Made by a program: the position numbers and the translations under genes. Shown piece by piece: positions 43,148 through 51,953 of a DNA stretch of 64,000 nucleotides (its first letter is position 1; each line of letters opens with the position of its first letter). The notes under the pieces were generated by a model, which had not been told where the DNA came from, did not search any database, and saw only the letters and a list, made by a program, of their open reading frames with translations. Source of the DNA: Microcaldota archaeon (lineage in GTDB: Archaea > Micrarchaeota > Micrarchaeia > Micrarchaeales > CABMGC01); contig JAJZZD010000002.1 in the NCBI GenBank assembly GCA_021797745.1, positions 48,624 to 112,623 of the forward strand, read 5' to 3'.

Positions 43148-43324
43148 CTAGCCTGTTTTAGAAGTTAGCTGTTTTAACGTAGCCTTGTATGTCTGTTCTA
43201 TTATTATTTGCATCACGGCTTCGAAACGCATAGCAAGCTCTTCGCTGCCAAATACTATTACCAGCTCTTCGTGCGCCGCTTTGGCATCAGAATGCGGCGG
43301 ATCAGGGAATATTATTTTGTTCAA
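43148..43324 (-). CDS. Small acidic protein of 58 residues (TTG start)
   Basis: Reads LNKIIFPDPPHSDAKAAHEE, then LVIVFGSEELAMRFEAVMQI, ending LKQLTSKTG. The second half is a clear amphipathic helix pair, unlike a random frame. The TTG is divergent from the ankyrin gene, with an AT-rich TATA-like stretch between (43340-43358). No ATG is available in frame. Unknown family. Confidence 0.4.
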   Translation of the reverse strand: MNKIIFPDPPHSDAKAAHEELVIVFGSEELAMRFEAVMQIIIEQTYKATLKQLTSKTG

Positions 43325-43362
43325 TTCGTTTATTTTGGCTCATAAAAACCAAAAACATAAAA

Positions 43363-44703
43363 ATGGTTAAATATGGGGAAAATAAAGCAAATTTAGATAA
43401 TATGACAAATGAAACCGTGATAACAAAAGAGGAAAAAAGAGATGCACTTAACCGAGAACTTATTGAGGCAGCAATACATGGCGATGTAAATAAGGTACGC
43501 GAGCTCATAGGCAAGGGAGTAGACGTAAACGTTACAAATCCTGATCCTGAGCGTGAGACAGCACTGATTGTGGCCGCGGAACACGGCAATGCAGATGTTG
43601 TGGAGATTTTGATTAAGGGTGGAGCGGAGGTGGATGCTACAGGTGAATATGGAAAAATTGTGCTGATGACGGCTGCGGAACACGGCAAAGTGGAGGTTGT
43701 GAATGCTTTGATTGAGAAGGGAGTGGATGTAAATGTGGCAGATAGAGAAGGAAAAACGGCGCTGATACTGGCTGCGGAGAATGGCAAAGCAGAGGTTGTG
43801 GATACTTTGATTAAAGGCAAGGCGAAGGTGAATTCGAAGGACAAATGTGGTAGGACGGCGCTAATGGGGGGTGCGGCATATGGCGACGCTGAGGTTGTGA
43901 AGGCTTTGATTAAGGCTGGAGCGGAGGTGGATGCGAAGGATAAGTATGGAAGTACGGCGCTAATTGGGGGTGCGGCATATGGCGACGCTGAGGTTGTGAA
44001 GGTTTTGATTGAGAAGGGAGCGGATATAAATGCGAAGGACATGTGGGATAGTACGGCGCTGATTGCGGCTGCGGAATTCGGTAAAGCGGAGGCTGTGAGA
44101 GCTTTGATTGAAAAGGGAGCGGAGGTGGATGCGAAGGACAACATTGGTGAAACGGCGCTGATGGAGGCTGCGTGGAATGGCAAAGTGGAGGCTGTTAAGG
44201 TTTTGATCGATAACGGCGCAGACGTAAATGCGACTGATAGAGATGGTAAGACGGCGCTGATATTGGCTGCGGAGAATGGCAAAGCAGAGGTTGTGGATAC
44301 TTTGATTAAAGGCAAGGCGAAGGTGAATTCGAAGGACAAATGGGGTAGGACGGCGCTAATTGAGTGTGCGGCATATGGCGACGCTGAGGTTGTGAAGGTT
44401 TTGATTAAGGGTGGAGCGGAGGTGGATGCGAAGGGCAACATTGGTGAAACGGCGCTGATGGAGGCTGCGTGGAATGGCAAAGTGGAGGCTGTTAAGGTTT
44501 TGATCGATAACGGCGCAGACGTAAATGCGACTGATAGAGATGGTAAGACGGCGCTGATATTGGCTGCGGAGAATGGCAAAGCAGAGGTTGTGGATACTTT
44601 GATTAAAAGTGGAGCGGAGGTGGGTGCGGCAGATAAAGAGGTATTGCCAAGAATAAAAAGAGGGGCAGGCGATAGCAAAAACGAGCCGAACGGGCTTGCG
44701 TAA
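43363..44703 (+). CDS. Ankyrin-repeat protein
   Basis: 446 residues with about 11 to 12 ankyrin repeats of 33 residues (consensus GxTALMxAAxNGKVEVVKxLI and xxGADVNAxD). Short polar ends, no signal peptide or membrane segment, so it is probably cytosolic and mediates protein contacts. Repeats are nearly identical to one another at the DNA level, showing recent unequal exchange. In-frame ATG at 43402 is an alternative start. Ankyrin proteins are frequent in symbiotic microbes, but no host role can be shown here. Confidence 0.88.
   Translation: MVKYGENKANLDNMTNETVITKEEKRDALNRELIEAAIHGDVNKVRELIGKGVDVNVTNPDPERETALIVAAEHGNADVVEILIKGGAEVDATGEYGKIVLMTAAEHGKVEVVNALIEKGVDVNVADREGKTALILAAENGKAEVVDTLIKGKAKVNSKDKCGRTALMGGAAYGDAEVVKALIKAGAEVDAKDKYGSTALIGGAAYGDAEVVKVLIEKGADINAKDMWDSTALIAAAEFGKAEAVRALIEKGAEVDAKDNIGETALMEAAWNGKVEAVKVLIDNGADVNATDRDGKTALILAAENGKAEVVDTLIKGKAKVNSKDKWGRTALIECAAYGDAEVVKVLIKGGAEVDAKGNIGETALMEAAWNGKVEAVKVLIDNGADVNATDRDGKTALILAAENGKAEVVDTLIKSGAEVGAADKEVLPRIKRGAGDSKNEPNGLA
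44144..44607 (+). repeat. Near-identical 167-base segments offset by 297 bases
   Basis: 44144-44310 (from TTGGTGAAACGGCG to TTTGATTAAA) recurs at 44441-44607, with no difference that I can see. The offset is 99 codons, exactly three ankyrin repeats. Shorter pieces of the same sequence occur again near 43750 and 43870. Confidence 0.8.
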
Positions 44704-44777
44704 AAGAGTATTTGGGCAAACGTGCGTATGTGATTATTGTAAAGAATTAGACCCGACTTTTGTCCCAAAGCCTGAAT

Positions 44778-45473
44778 TTACGAACGTTCATCGCTAATGT
44801 TCAAAATGTCCAAAAACAACCTTGCGTTGCCGAGCATATCGTGGTCGTTGTTGAAAAACGCGAACATTTTTTTAGGATTCGCCAACTTTGCTTTTCTAGC
44901 CATGTCCTGCAACTCTTTTTCGCTGTATTCGTAGCTGTACCACGACCTTCTGCCGTGGAATCTTAAGTATACTAACCTGTTATCAGAGACAACGTGTCCG
45001 TTGAACTCTGGGGAATCTGGGCTTACTATGACGCCATCGAAATCCAGTTTTGAGAAATCAAAATCATACCAACTCTTGTGCCTGAACTCCAATGCCGTTT
45101 TTTGACTTCCGAACGAAGCCATAAAATCCTGAAGCCTGTTCTTCAGGTTAGTGCTGAAGTTAGGAGGCATTTGAAACAGGTAAAATGAAATGCTCTTATC
45201 AAGGGGCTTGAATATCTCCATAAATTTTTCGCATGTGCCTTCTGCTTTATCGTTCAGCATGTGGACGTGCGTTACCTGCCTGTTCATTTTCACAGACCAA
45301 GACAAACGCCCACCTTTTCTTGCCCAGCCCTTTACCTGGTTCGGAAACGGGAATCTGTAGAAGCTGGCGTTTAGCTCTATCGCGTTGAGCCCAGAATTTG
45401 CCAGGTACCAGTCAAGCGTGCCTTCCTTGTTCCACGAATAAAGCCAGCCTGACGTTCCTACAAAATATTTCAT
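44778..45473 (-). CDS. DUF72 (YecE-like) family protein
   Basis: 231 residues. MKYFVGTSGWLYSWNKEGT, LNAIELNASFYRFP, LFQMPPNFS, ALEFRHKSW and VYLRFHGRR are the conserved blocks of the DUF72 TIM-barrel family. Function is unknown; a role in nucleic acid or sugar metabolism has been proposed. I use the ATG at 45473 where homology starts. A longer frame from 45560 is unsupported. Confidence 0.88.
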   Translation of the reverse strand: MKYFVGTSGWLYSWNKEGTLDWYLANSGLNAIELNASFYRFPFPNQVKGWARKGGRLSWSVKMNRQVTHVHMLNDKAEGTCEKFMEIFKPLDKSISFYLFQMPPNFSTNLKNRLQDFMASFGSQKTALEFRHKSWYDFDFSKLDFDGVIVSPDSPEFNGHVVSDNRLVYLRFHGRRSWYSYEYSEKELQDMARKAKLANPKKMFAFFNNDHDMLGNARLFLDILNISDERS

Positions 45474-45602
45474 GCAAAACACTGCAATATGCACGCTTGC
45501 GGGTATAAAGTTATCGCCAAGATATTGCATTGCACATGCAGAGTGCTCTGTTTCAAGCAAGATTTTTATGCTTAACCAGAGTAGCTACTTAGGGTCACAT
45601 CC

Positions 45603-46379
45603 ATGGCTGGCAATGTTAAATACGTGGTCGAGCCTTATTCTGAGGAAAAACGCCTATTTGGAAAATTTTTGCGCACTGAGCCAGCAAAGTCATTGGTTCT
45701 GAAGGAATTTGTGGATAGAATCGCAGATACCATAAGAAACAAAAACGATCTGGACGCAAGCTACGTAGACGTAGGTAAGCCAGTCACGCAAAGCAACGCG
45801 GAGAAATTTGTCAGCGGCAGGCGGGCATCGCCTGGTCTTCTCGGGGATTTGGATAAACAAATAAAGATACTCCAGGATGCAAACGACCCGAACGGAGAAC
45901 TTTGCGATTATTATCTAGTTGCTTCGAAAGTTGCGACACAGCTTGCAGAACAGGCAGACAAAAAGGGCAAACATGACGAAGCACTCGATTACCGGAACAA
46001 AGCCGCGGCGTATTACGATGGCGGGGAAAGAGGTGCGCTCGACAAGCTAAGACACAAAGTGCTTAACCTTGAACTGGACACCCTAAAAAAACTGCAGAAT
46101 ATGGGGGCTACTGAAATAACAGTGGGCATAATTGTTGTGGGCTTCGAGGTAAAGGTTACGTTCGAGATAGATAAGCTTATAGCATATCTGGAAAAGGAGA
46201 ATGCAGGAAAGCCTTCTGCAGGGAAGTTCCTCGCTGAAAAATACGATTTAGCTGCGGGTTCTGAAGGCGGTAAAGCGGGTCTGGATTTAGGGGACAATGT
46301 ATATGCAATTTTCGGCACGGAAAAATTGCAGCAGCAAATCAGAACCGAGTCGGCAGATGGGCGTTTGCTCAGGAAATAA
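45603..46379 (+). CDS. Uncharacterised 258-residue soluble protein
   Basis: Begins MAGNVKYVVEPYSEEKRLFG. The middle is helical (YYLVASKVATQLAEQADKKG, EALDYRNKAAAYYDGGERG), resembling tetratricopeptide-like hairpins, followed by a hydrophobic beta stretch TEITVGIIVVGFEVKVTFEI and a glycine-rich loop near LAAGSEGGKAG. No enzyme motif. TATA-like ATTTTTATGCTTA (about 45563) precedes it. Not in an obvious operon. Confidence 0.5.
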   Translation: MAGNVKYVVEPYSEEKRLFGKFLRTEPAKSLVLKEFVDRIADTIRNKNDLDASYVDVGKPVTQSNAEKFVSGRRASPGLLGDLDKQIKILQDANDPNGELCDYYLVASKVATQLAEQADKKGKHDEALDYRNKAAAYYDGGERGALDKLRHKVLNLELDTLKKLQNMGATEITVGIIVVGFEVKVTFEIDKLIAYLEKENAGKPSAGKFLAEKYDLAAGSEGGKAGLDLGDNVYAIFGTEKLQQQIRTESADGRLLRK

Positions 46380-46399
46380 AGGCTTATTTGAAAGTTATA

Positions 46400-46455
46400 T
46401 AAGCTTATTCGTGCCTTATTTATAACTCAGTTATACATAATAGGTTAGGTTAGTT
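46400..46455 (+). promoter_or_regulatory. Promoter region of the HTH-suf operon
   Basis: CCTTATTTATAAC (about 46413-46425) is a TATA-like box, followed by the repeated pentamer AGGTT-AGGTT just before the ATG at 46457. Upstream, GTTATATAAGCTTATT and ATAACTCAGTTATAC contain short dyads that could be operator sites for the first gene. Confidence 0.4.
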
Positions 46456-46456
46456 T

Positions 46457-46810
46457 ATGCCAAGCATGTACGAAATTGCAGCTGACGAAACAGTGCCGGC
46501 AGCGAGAGCGATGATAGCCAAAATGCTGATTGAAAAATACGGCATGAAAGAAGCCAAGGTTGCTGAGCTTATAGGTGTAACACAGGCGGCAATCAGCAAA
46601 TATGTAAACAAAAAAATGTACAGGGTAAACGAAAAAATAAAAAATATAGAGAGCAAGCTGGGCGATGAAAAAAAGCTTCTTGAAACATATGTTAAAAATT
46701 TATCTGAAGACCACAAAGAATACGTCGATGTTTACATCTGCACGCTGTGCAATAAAGTCAATGGTTTCAAATGCGCTTTGTCACATGCCGAACAGGCATG
46801 CAGCAAGTGA
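46457..46810 (+). CDS. HTH regulator with four-cysteine tail, first gene of the suf operon
   Basis: 117 residues. The XRE-type helix-turn-helix is EAKVAELIGVTQAAISKYV, and the N-terminal PAARAMIAKMLIEKYGMK is as in archaeal COG2522-type regulators. The C-terminus has CTLCNKVNGFKC and a final cysteine in EQACSK: C-x2-C-x7-C-x8-C, enough to hold an Fe-S cluster or zinc. Its TGA overlaps the sufB ATG (TGATG). By analogy with IscR/SufR, an Fe-S-sensing repressor of the operon is likely; the cluster itself is inferred. Confidence 0.7.
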   Translation: MPSMYEIAADETVPAARAMIAKMLIEKYGMKEAKVAELIGVTQAAISKYVNKKMYRVNEKIKNIESKLGDEKKLLETYVKNLSEDHKEYVDVYICTLCNKVNGFKCALSHAEQACSK

Positions 46811-48228
46811 TGTCAATGGTAGCTGAAGAGGTACAGAAAATCATAGAGTCAGAGGAGTACAAGGAGCGCTACGGCTTCTCGGCAGACGTCGCTTATGAAA
46901 GTTTTGAAAAGGGTCTCAGCGAAAATGTCGTTAGGAAAATATCAAAGCTGAAGGGAGAGCCTGAATGGATGCTGGAAAAGCGGCTTCTCGGATACAAGGT
47001 TTTCGAAAGCAAGCCTATGCCTCAATGGGGTGCAAACCTTAACGACATAAACTTCGACGAAATCTATTACTATAAAATGCCAAAGTCAAAGGAAGGAAAC
47101 AATTGGAAAGACGTACCGCAGGAAATAAAGAGCACGTTCGACAAGCTTGGAGTGCCTGAAGCTGAGAGGAAATTCTTTGCGGGCGCAGAGGCCCAGTTCG
47201 ATTCGGGAGTTGTTTACTCTAACGTAAATGCTCAATTGGAGAAATTGGGGGTTATTTTCACAGATACAGATACCGCAGTCAAAAAATATCCGGAACTTAT
47301 GAAAAAATATTTCGGGAAGATCATACCTCCGACAGACAACAAGTTTGCTGCGCTTAACACTGCAACATGGAGCGGAGGAAGTTTCATATACGTTCCGAAA
47401 GGCGTTAAGGTGCCGATGCCGCTTAACGCATATTTCAGGATAAACGCGAAGAGCTCCGGACAGTTCGAAAGAACTCTGATTATCGCGGACGAGGGAGCAG
47501 ATGTGGTATATTTAGAGGGCTGCACCGCGGCCATATATTCTGAAAATTCTCTACATGCGGCAGTGGTTGAGCTTGTAGCAATGAAAAATGCGCACATAAG
47601 ATACGTAACGATACAGAACTGGGCAAAGAACGTTTACAATCTTGTCACACAGAGGGCGACAGCAGCGGAGGGCGCGCATGTAGAATGGATCGACGCGAAC
47701 ATAGGCAGCAAGATTAACATGAAATACCCTAGCATATATCTGCAGGGCAGGAACGCAAAGGGCGAAATCCTTTCCATCGCGCTGGCGGGCGAAGGCCAGG
47801 TCCAGGATTCAGGGGGGAAAGTCTACCATCTTGCTCCTGATACTACGTCCAGGATTATTTCAAAGAGCATTTCTAAAGGGACAGGTCTTACCACATTCAG
47901 AGGTCTGGTGCATGTTGCAAAGAATGCAGAAAACGCCAATGTTGCGACAAGCTGCGATGCGCTTCTTCTTGACGACAACGCAAAGACAAATACATACCCG
48001 TATGTTGACGTGCAAAGGAATGACACGCTCATGAGCCACGAGGCGCGCGTAGGAAAGGTAAACGAAGAGGATGTGTTTTACCTTATGTCAAGAGGAATAT
48101 CCGAAACAGATGCGCTTGCAATGATAGTTCTTGGATTTCTGAATGACTTGACAAAAGTTTTGCCGATGGAATATTCGCTTGAACTGAAAAGGCTAATAAA
48201 AGTAGACATGACAGGAGCAGTAGGCTAG
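46810..48228 (+). CDS. sufB: Fe-S cluster assembly scaffold protein SufB
   Basis: 472 residues. Conserved SufB blocks are seen: VYSNVNAQLEKLGVIF, WSGGSFIYVPKGVKVPMPL, YLEGCTAAIYSENSLHAAVV (cluster-binding cysteine region), WAKNVYNLVTQRA and NTYPYVDVQRNDTLMSHEA. SufB with SufC and SufD forms the SufBC2D scaffold on which Fe-S clusters are built. The start at 46810 overlaps the regulator's stop. Confidence 0.92.
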   Translation: MSMVAEEVQKIIESEEYKERYGFSADVAYESFEKGLSENVVRKISKLKGEPEWMLEKRLLGYKVFESKPMPQWGANLNDINFDEIYYYKMPKSKEGNNWKDVPQEIKSTFDKLGVPEAERKFFAGAEAQFDSGVVYSNVNAQLEKLGVIFTDTDTAVKKYPELMKKYFGKIIPPTDNKFAALNTATWSGGSFIYVPKGVKVPMPLNAYFRINAKSSGQFERTLIIADEGADVVYLEGCTAAIYSENSLHAAVVELVAMKNAHIRYVTIQNWAKNVYNLVTQRATAAEGAHVEWIDANIGSKINMKYPSIYLQGRNAKGEILSIALAGEGQVQDSGGKVYHLAPDTTSRIISKSISKGTGLTTFRGLVHVAKNAENANVATSCDALLLDDNAKTNTYPYVDVQRNDTLMSHEARVGKVNEEDVFYLMSRGISETDALAMIVLGFLNDLTKVLPMEYSLELKRLIKVDMTGAVG

Positions 48229-48243
48229 AACAAAGGTGCTTTT

Positions 48244-49485
48244 TTGAACTTTTATGATGAGGAAATCGAGAACGCAATAAAGGAATTCAGCTTTATGCAG
48301 TTCGACATAAAAGAGCTTTACAAAAAGTACAATGTAAACATAAAAATACCGGACAAGCATGCTGATAAATCCGCAGACAGCTCAGCAAAACAGCTTGTCG
48401 AGAGAATATCTGAAGAATCAAAACTGAAATTTGACCTAATTGTTGACAATGAAGGGGGATTTTCCAACAGCAGATACATAAGGATAATTGAAAACACCAA
48501 CCATGCTAAAAGTTACGGAAAATCTGATGACACCGCAGAATCAAAGCTGTCGCAGTACATAAATGAAAATGCCTGCAGGACAATAGTAATAGACCTTCCA
48601 AAAGGAGAAACTGCAAAATTAAATGCCCTGTTTGTTTGCAGCGACGACATGGCTTTGAAAATCGCGATCAATGTGTCTGATAACGCATCGCTTTGCCTTT
48701 TTGAATGGTACGCTTCTTCTGCAAAGGAAAATTCAATAGTTTCGCCTCTTCATGCGGCAAAAATAGGAAATAGATCGGATGTGGAAATAGACATACTGCA
48801 CAACGAAAACGCCAAAACATCAGTAGGTGCATTGGGCAGAATTACAGTAGGCGAGGGATCGGTTCTTAAAATGAATTCAATTTACAACGGTGCGCATGCA
48901 ACCAAATCCACTAACATAGCAACAGCCGCAGGAAAAGGAAGCAAGCTTTATGCTAATGAGATAGTATTCGGAAATTCAGAGCAGAAATTCGACGTTGGGA
49001 CTTTCCTTGTTAACGCAAGCGAAAATTCAACCGCGATACTCAGGTCTGGGGCTGCCCTAAAGGAAAATTCATTTTGCGTACTGAAAGGCTTTGCCAAAGT
49101 GGAGAAAACTGCGGTTGGATCGTACTCAAATGTGGAGGAACGCGGGCTGGTCCTTGACCCAGGCGCAAGCGTGCAACCTTTGCCGGATATGTCCATAGAT
49201 ACGAAAAACGTTTTGTTTGCATCCCACAGCGCATCGACTTCCCCTCTCGACAAAGAATCGCTGTTTTATCTCATGTCCAGAGGAATGGACGAAGACCGCG
49301 CGAGGCACGTTTTCGTAGCAAGCTTCTTATCAAAATATCTTACGGATATAAGCAATGACGTAATAAAGGAAATTGCAATATCGATACTTTTGAACAAGCT
49401 TAACAAAAACGAAATCGCAGACATACCTAAGATAAGCACAGAAAATATTTGGATAGTTCCCGCAGCAAACGTGCGCGGCAAATGA
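48244..49485 (+). CDS. sufD: SufD-like Fe-S assembly protein
   Basis: 413 residues from a TTG with AAAGGTG eight bases before it. The C-terminal half shows the SufB/SufD beta-helix fold: VGSYSNVEERGLVLDPGASV and FASHSASTSPLDKESLFYLM followed by SRGMDEDRARHVFVASFLS. The N-terminal 170 residues are diverged. It lacks SufB's cluster cysteine, as SufD does. Pairs with SufB and SufC. Confidence 0.82.
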   Translation: MNFYDEEIENAIKEFSFMQFDIKELYKKYNVNIKIPDKHADKSADSSAKQLVERISEESKLKFDLIVDNEGGFSNSRYIRIIENTNHAKSYGKSDDTAESKLSQYINENACRTIVIDLPKGETAKLNALFVCSDDMALKIAINVSDNASLCLFEWYASSAKENSIVSPLHAAKIGNRSDVEIDILHNENAKTSVGALGRITVGEGSVLKMNSIYNGAHATKSTNIATAAGKGSKLYANEIVFGNSEQKFDVGTFLVNASENSTAILRSGAALKENSFCVLKGFAKVEKTAVGSYSNVEERGLVLDPGASVQPLPDMSIDTKNVLFASHSASTSPLDKESLFYLMSRGMDEDRARHVFVASFLSKYLTDISNDVIKEIAISILLNKLNKNEIADIPKISTENIWIVPAANVRGK

Positions 49486-49525
49486 AATATGCTAAAGTAA
49501 AACCAAAAAGAAACAAAGTGATGTA

Positions 49526-50257
49526 ATGCAATTAGACATAAAAGACCTTCATGTAGAAGCAGAAGACAAGGAGATAATAAGGGGAATAAACCTCAGCATC
49601 AAACAGGGGGAATTCCACGTGATCATGGGACCCAACGGTTCGGGAAAAACTACGCTGTGCAAGACGATAATGGGCTACCCAAAACTGAAAGTAAAGAGCG
49701 GAGATATACGGGTAGATGGGAGCAGCATACTGAAACTCCCTACTGACAAGCGCGCGAAATTGGGCATATTCCTCGAATTCCAGAATCCAATAGAGGTGGA
49801 GGGCTTGGGATTTGTAAATTTCCTTAACACGGCCAAGGCAGCAATGTCGGATACGCCGGTGCAGTTCAAGGAATTTATGGAGGACATAAAGAACTCTGTA
49901 AAGGAGCTTCATATGAAAGAGGACATAGTGGGAAGGTCGCTTAATTACGGCCTGTCGGGAGGCGAGAAGAAAAAAACCGAAATACTGCAGATGCAGGTCC
50001 TTAAGCCGAAGCTCGTAATACTGGACGAGCCGGATTCGGGGCTTGACGTGGATGCTGTGAAGGTGGTTGCGAACGCGATAACCGAATTTCAGAAAAAGAC
50101 CAATGCAGGGATAATCCTCATCACACATTACAGCAGAATACTGAATTACATGAACCCGCAGTTCGTTCACGTACTGCACGAAGGCAAGATAGAAAAGGAA
50201 GGCGGAAGGGAGCTGGTTGAAGATATAGAGAAAAAAGGTTACAGGTTGTCTGAATGA
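49526..50257 (+). CDS. sufC: Fe-S assembly ATPase SufC
   Basis: 243 residues with all ABC motifs: Walker A GPNGSGKTTL, Q-loop LEFQNP, signature LSGGEKKKTEI, Walker B VILDEPDSGLDVDAV and H-loop ITHYSR. SufC hydrolyses ATP to drive conformational change in the SufBCD complex. Its stop overlaps the sufS start by 4 bases. Confidence 0.93.
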   Translation: MQLDIKDLHVEAEDKEIIRGINLSIKQGEFHVIMGPNGSGKTTLCKTIMGYPKLKVKSGDIRVDGSSILKLPTDKRAKLGIFLEFQNPIEVEGLGFVNFLNTAKAAMSDTPVQFKEFMEDIKNSVKELHMKEDIVGRSLNYGLSGGEKKKTEILQMQVLKPKLVILDEPDSGLDVDAVKVVANAITEFQKKTNAGIILITHYSRILNYMNPQFVHVLHEGKIEKEGGRELVEDIEKKGYRLSE

Positions 50258-51507
50258 AATTGGAATCAGGATTCGACGTTGACCGCATAAGGAAAGATTT
50301 TCCGATTCTGGGAAAGAAGATAAACGGCAAAGCGCTCGTTTACCTTGACAGCGCAGCCACATCGCAGAAGCCGATCCAGGTAATAAAGGCAGTAACTGAT
50401 TACTACGAAAACTACAATTCGAACATTCACAGGGGCGTATACAAAATTGCAGAGGACGCGACTGAAGGGTATGTGAATTCAAAGAAATTGGCGGCAAAAT
50501 TCATAAACGCTGAGTCTTACCGGAATATTATTTACTGCAGGAACGCGACAGAAGCCATCAATGTGGTTGCACGCTCGTGGGCCGAGCAGAACGTGCAAAA
50601 AGGCGACCATATTTTAATAACGGAAATGGAGCATCACAGCAACATTGTTCCGTGGCAGATGCTCGCCAAAAGGAAGAACGCCATACTCGATTACGCGAAA
50701 GTAAATGGCATGAAATACCTTGACATTGAAGATTTCAGCGCCAAGCTGAGGAAAAAACCGAAGCTTGTCTCATTCACCCACGTTTCAAATGTGCTTGGCA
50801 CCATAAACGAGGCAAAGGAGCTTACGAAAATGGCGCATGAAGCAGGTGCCAAGGTCTTGGTGGACGCTGCACAGTCAGTGCCGCATATGAAAGTAGACGT
50901 AAAAGAAATAGACTGCGACTTTCTGGCATTCTCTGCGCACAAGATGCTGGGGCCTAGCGGAATAGGGATATTGTACGGCAAAGAGGAGATATTGGAACAG
51001 ACTGAGCCAGTACTGGGCGGCGGCGACATGATACGAACTGTCGATTTCAAAGGCTCAACATGGAACGAGCTGCCGTGGAAGTTCGAGGCAGGAACGCAGA
51101 ACATAGAAGGGGCGATAGGCTTCGGGGCGGCCATGGATTATCTGAACAAATTGGGCATGCAGAGCATAAGGAACCACGAAGTAGAGCTGACAAAATACGC
51201 GCTAGAAAAACTTGCGGAAAAGAAAGTAACTGCATACGGTCCTGGGATAGATGACATGAAGCATAAGGCAGGAGTAATTGCGTTCAAAATAGAAGGCGCA
51301 CACCCGCATGACATAGCCCAGATATTCGACAGCGAGGGAATAGCGATAAGGGCAGGGCACCACTGCGCAATGCCGCTTGTCACGCAGATCATAACCGAGC
51401 AGGCTGTCGCAAGGATGAGCTTCTACATATATAACAAAAACGAAGAAATCGACAAGGCGGCTGCAGCAATTGACAAGGTAAGGCAGATACTCCAGATAAA
51501 TTCGTGA
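50254..51507 (+). CDS. sufS: Cysteine desulfurase SufS
   Basis: 417 residues. PLP-binding lysine in FSAHKMLGPSG, ATEAINVVARSW and TEMEHHSNIVPW for cofactor contacts, and the catalytic cysteine in RAGHHCAMPLV, the short SufS-type loop. It removes sulfur from cysteine for cluster building. Last gene of the operon; no SufE/SufU partner follows, so the sulfur relay may be direct or use a protein encoded elsewhere. Confidence 0.92.
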   Translation: MKLESGFDVDRIRKDFPILGKKINGKALVYLDSAATSQKPIQVIKAVTDYYENYNSNIHRGVYKIAEDATEGYVNSKKLAAKFINAESYRNIIYCRNATEAINVVARSWAEQNVQKGDHILITEMEHHSNIVPWQMLAKRKNAILDYAKVNGMKYLDIEDFSAKLRKKPKLVSFTHVSNVLGTINEAKELTKMAHEAGAKVLVDAAQSVPHMKVDVKEIDCDFLAFSAHKMLGPSGIGILYGKEEILEQTEPVLGGGDMIRTVDFKGSTWNELPWKFEAGTQNIEGAIGFGAAMDYLNKLGMQSIRNHEVELTKYALEKLAEKKVTAYGPGIDDMKHKAGVIAFKIEGAHPHDIAQIFDSEGIAIRAGHHCAMPLVTQIITEQAVARMSFYIYNKNEEIDKAAAAIDKVRQILQINS

Positions 51508-51585
51508 ACAAGCGAACCGCTGCAAAAATGATACTAATTCCTGTTTTTTTAAGAAGCAGCATGCAGAATGCAATGAATCAATTAT

Positions 51586-51882
51586 GTGGTAACAAGGCAG
51601 CGAACAAACAAACAAACAAACAAAGCGGATAAAGCAGGCAAACAAAGCTACCTTGACAAGATATTTGGCATGGCGGGACTCAAAAGAAAGCCTGAAAACG
51701 GAACGGACTTGCTGGCTACAGCTTCAGGTAAAGTCGTGATGGAAGGGCGATTTGATATCGAAAGACCAGGCTACGTGATAGGTCCTGCCGGCAAAACCAG
51801 CGCTGAGAGTTACTACAAAATTAAAAGGACATTAGAAAAAGTCTTCAGAGAAAACAACTGCCATGCAATTTTCAAGGCATAG
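51586..51882 (+). CDS. Uncharacterised 98-residue protein with a repeat-encoded N-terminus
   Basis: From GTG. The first 20 residues (TNKQTNKADKAGKQS) come from an AACA microsatellite; the rest (LDKIFGMAGLKRKPENGTD, YVIGPAGKTSAESYYKIKRT) looks like a compact soluble domain. An in-frame ATG at 51670 (MAGLKRK) is another possible start. An upstream ATG at 51561 is out of frame by a shift that one repeat unit would correct. Function unknown. Confidence 0.45.
   Translation: MVTRQRTNKQTNKADKAGKQSYLDKIFGMAGLKRKPENGTDLLATASGKVVMEGRFDIERPGYVIGPAGKTSAESYYKIKRTLEKVFRENNCHAIFKA
51603..51624 (+). repeat. Tetranucleotide (AACA)5 microsatellite
   Basis: Five AACA units followed by AA at the start of a coding frame. 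Loss of one unit would join the ATG at 51561 to the downstream frame, so length change could switch the start. Confidence 0.65.
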
Positions 51883-51953
51883 CCGAAAAAGCAAAAACAT
51901 CGGCAATGTTTATAAATGCTTGAAACATGAAAATATGGAAATATGATGATATT

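Noticed and set aside
44144..44607. CRISPR-like direct repeats
   Set aside because: Repeat period is 99 bases within an open ankyrin frame, with no spacers; no other CRISPR-like array was found in the window.
43302..44768. 488-codon open frame on the minus strand opposite the ankyrin gene
   Set aside because: It is the antisense shadow of the ankyrin repeats: low-complexity, repetitive Ser/Thr/Ala/Leu text with the same 33-codon period. The ankyrin frame has clear domain consensus.
49532..50497. 321-codon open frame opposite sufC and sufS
   Set aside because: Covers two conserved genes in antisense; no recognisable domain.
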